Shown one piece after another: positions 22,299-22,586 of a stretch of 22,586 bases of DNA. This DNA is from a virus: positions 1 through 22,586 of the IMG/VR virus record IMGVR_UViG_3300010296_002390; one strand, written 5' to 3'. Both the position numbers and the translations under genes were made by a program. Position 1 is the first letter of the stretch. Every line of letters starts with the position of its first letter. The notes beneath the pieces are model-generated. The model was not told where the DNA came from and ran no database searches. It saw nothing but the letters and a program-made list of their open reading frames with translations.

Positions 22299-22586
22299 AT
22301 GGTTCACTCCCGGAACAAAGGGAAGCGGGGGGAGCGCGAATGGGCTGGAGTGCTCCAATATCATGGATACTCAGACGCCAGGCGTGGGGCGCAATACAGC
22401 GCACAAACCGCAGACGGCAGTCCAAGCCCTGATGTCCATTGTCCCTCGCTCCCTATCCACTGGGAGGTCAAGCGCACCAACCGACTGAGTATCCGAGACG
22501 CGGTCGCACAGGCCAAATCGGATGCCGGTCGGTATGGAGCTGAATACTGGGCTGTCGCATGGCGAGAGGATCACGGTGAGTGGTTA
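22299..22586 (+). CDS. Holliday-junction-resolvase-like PD-(D/E)XK nuclease (3' truncated by window)
   Basis: ATG 22299 comes 2 bp after the SSB-like stop; 96 codons are open to the window end. The motifs match the archaeal Hjc and related phage nuclease pattern: N-terminal KGKRGEREWA with Glu12, ARRGAQY, SPDVH with Asp45 and IHWEVKR with Glu56-Val-Lys58, then IRDAVAQAKSDAG. Such proteins cleave branched DNA made by recombination or stalled replication, before packaging. The run of frame beyond 22586 is unknown. It completes an annealase-exonuclease-SSB-resolvase set. Confidence 0.7.
   Translation, partial: MVHSRNKGKRGEREWAGVLQYHGYSDARRGAQYSAQTADGSPSPDVHCPSLPIHWEVKRTNRLSIRDAVAQAKSDAGRYGAEYWAVAWREDHGEWL

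Overview
This window looks like about 22.6 kb of a temperate, short-tailed (podovirus-like) bacteriophage, either a free genome or a prophage. Every gene but one lies on the + strand, genes are packed with 1-17 bp overlaps, and three functional blocks follow each other: virion genes, an attachment-site/integrase/immunity block, and the start of a DNA recombination block. The host is probably Gram-negative, because one lysis-type gene encodes a lipoprotein with a lipobox. The host genus cannot be told from the sequence. No rRNA gene, CRISPR array, insertion sequence or complete tRNA gene was seen, and no gene-free stretch exceeds 300 bases.

Positions 1-2820 hold receptor-side genes: the end of a tail fibre, a small conserved-looking protein and a 625-residue spike with a duplicated module. 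This stretch contains no CCWGG site, whereas the rest is dense in them, so it may be a swapped-in adhesin module. Positions 2826-4848 hold a small hypothetical gene, a holin-like membrane protein, a lipoprotein with a second membrane segment (unimolecular-spanin-like layout) and another tail fibre. Positions 4860-17513 follow the T7 order gp11-gp12-gp13-gp14-gp15-gp16: two tail tube/nozzle proteins, a GNAT-like protein, two probable internal virion/ejection proteins and a giant 2351-residue protein in the gp16 position. The giant protein carries a HExxH metallopeptidase-like motif, an ADP-ribosyltransferase-like domain and other domains of the phage 'polyvalent protein' type. A small gene and a strong terminator close the late operon.

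Positions 17535-20310 form the lysogeny block. A promoter-two genes-terminator unit (a moron-like cassette) is followed by a second promoter, an attP site that carries the 3' half of a tRNA, probably tRNA-Arg(ACG), and a tyrosine recombinase. A strong hairpin terminator, a possible PD-(D/E)XK nuclease-like gene and a convergent minus-strand ribbon-helix-helix (RHH) regulator follow. The most interesting signal is a family of about 11-bp phased repeats, consensus about (A/C)CTGTTRAYAK, found as tandem pairs at the moron promoter, the integrase promoter and the RHH/early-gene divergent region. Related TCAACACCGT repeats occur at the last two. I infer a shared repressor regulon, with the RHH protein as the likely ligand. 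An alternative is that the cluster at 20211-20310 is a replication origin.

Positions 20309-22586 run rightward as an early operon: a possible second RHH-like small protein, an embedded 43-residue membrane protein, an ERF-family single-strand annealing protein, a Cas4/RecB-like nuclease, an SSB-like protein and a Holliday-junction-resolvase-like nuclease cut by the window end. These would act together in recombination-dependent phage DNA processing.
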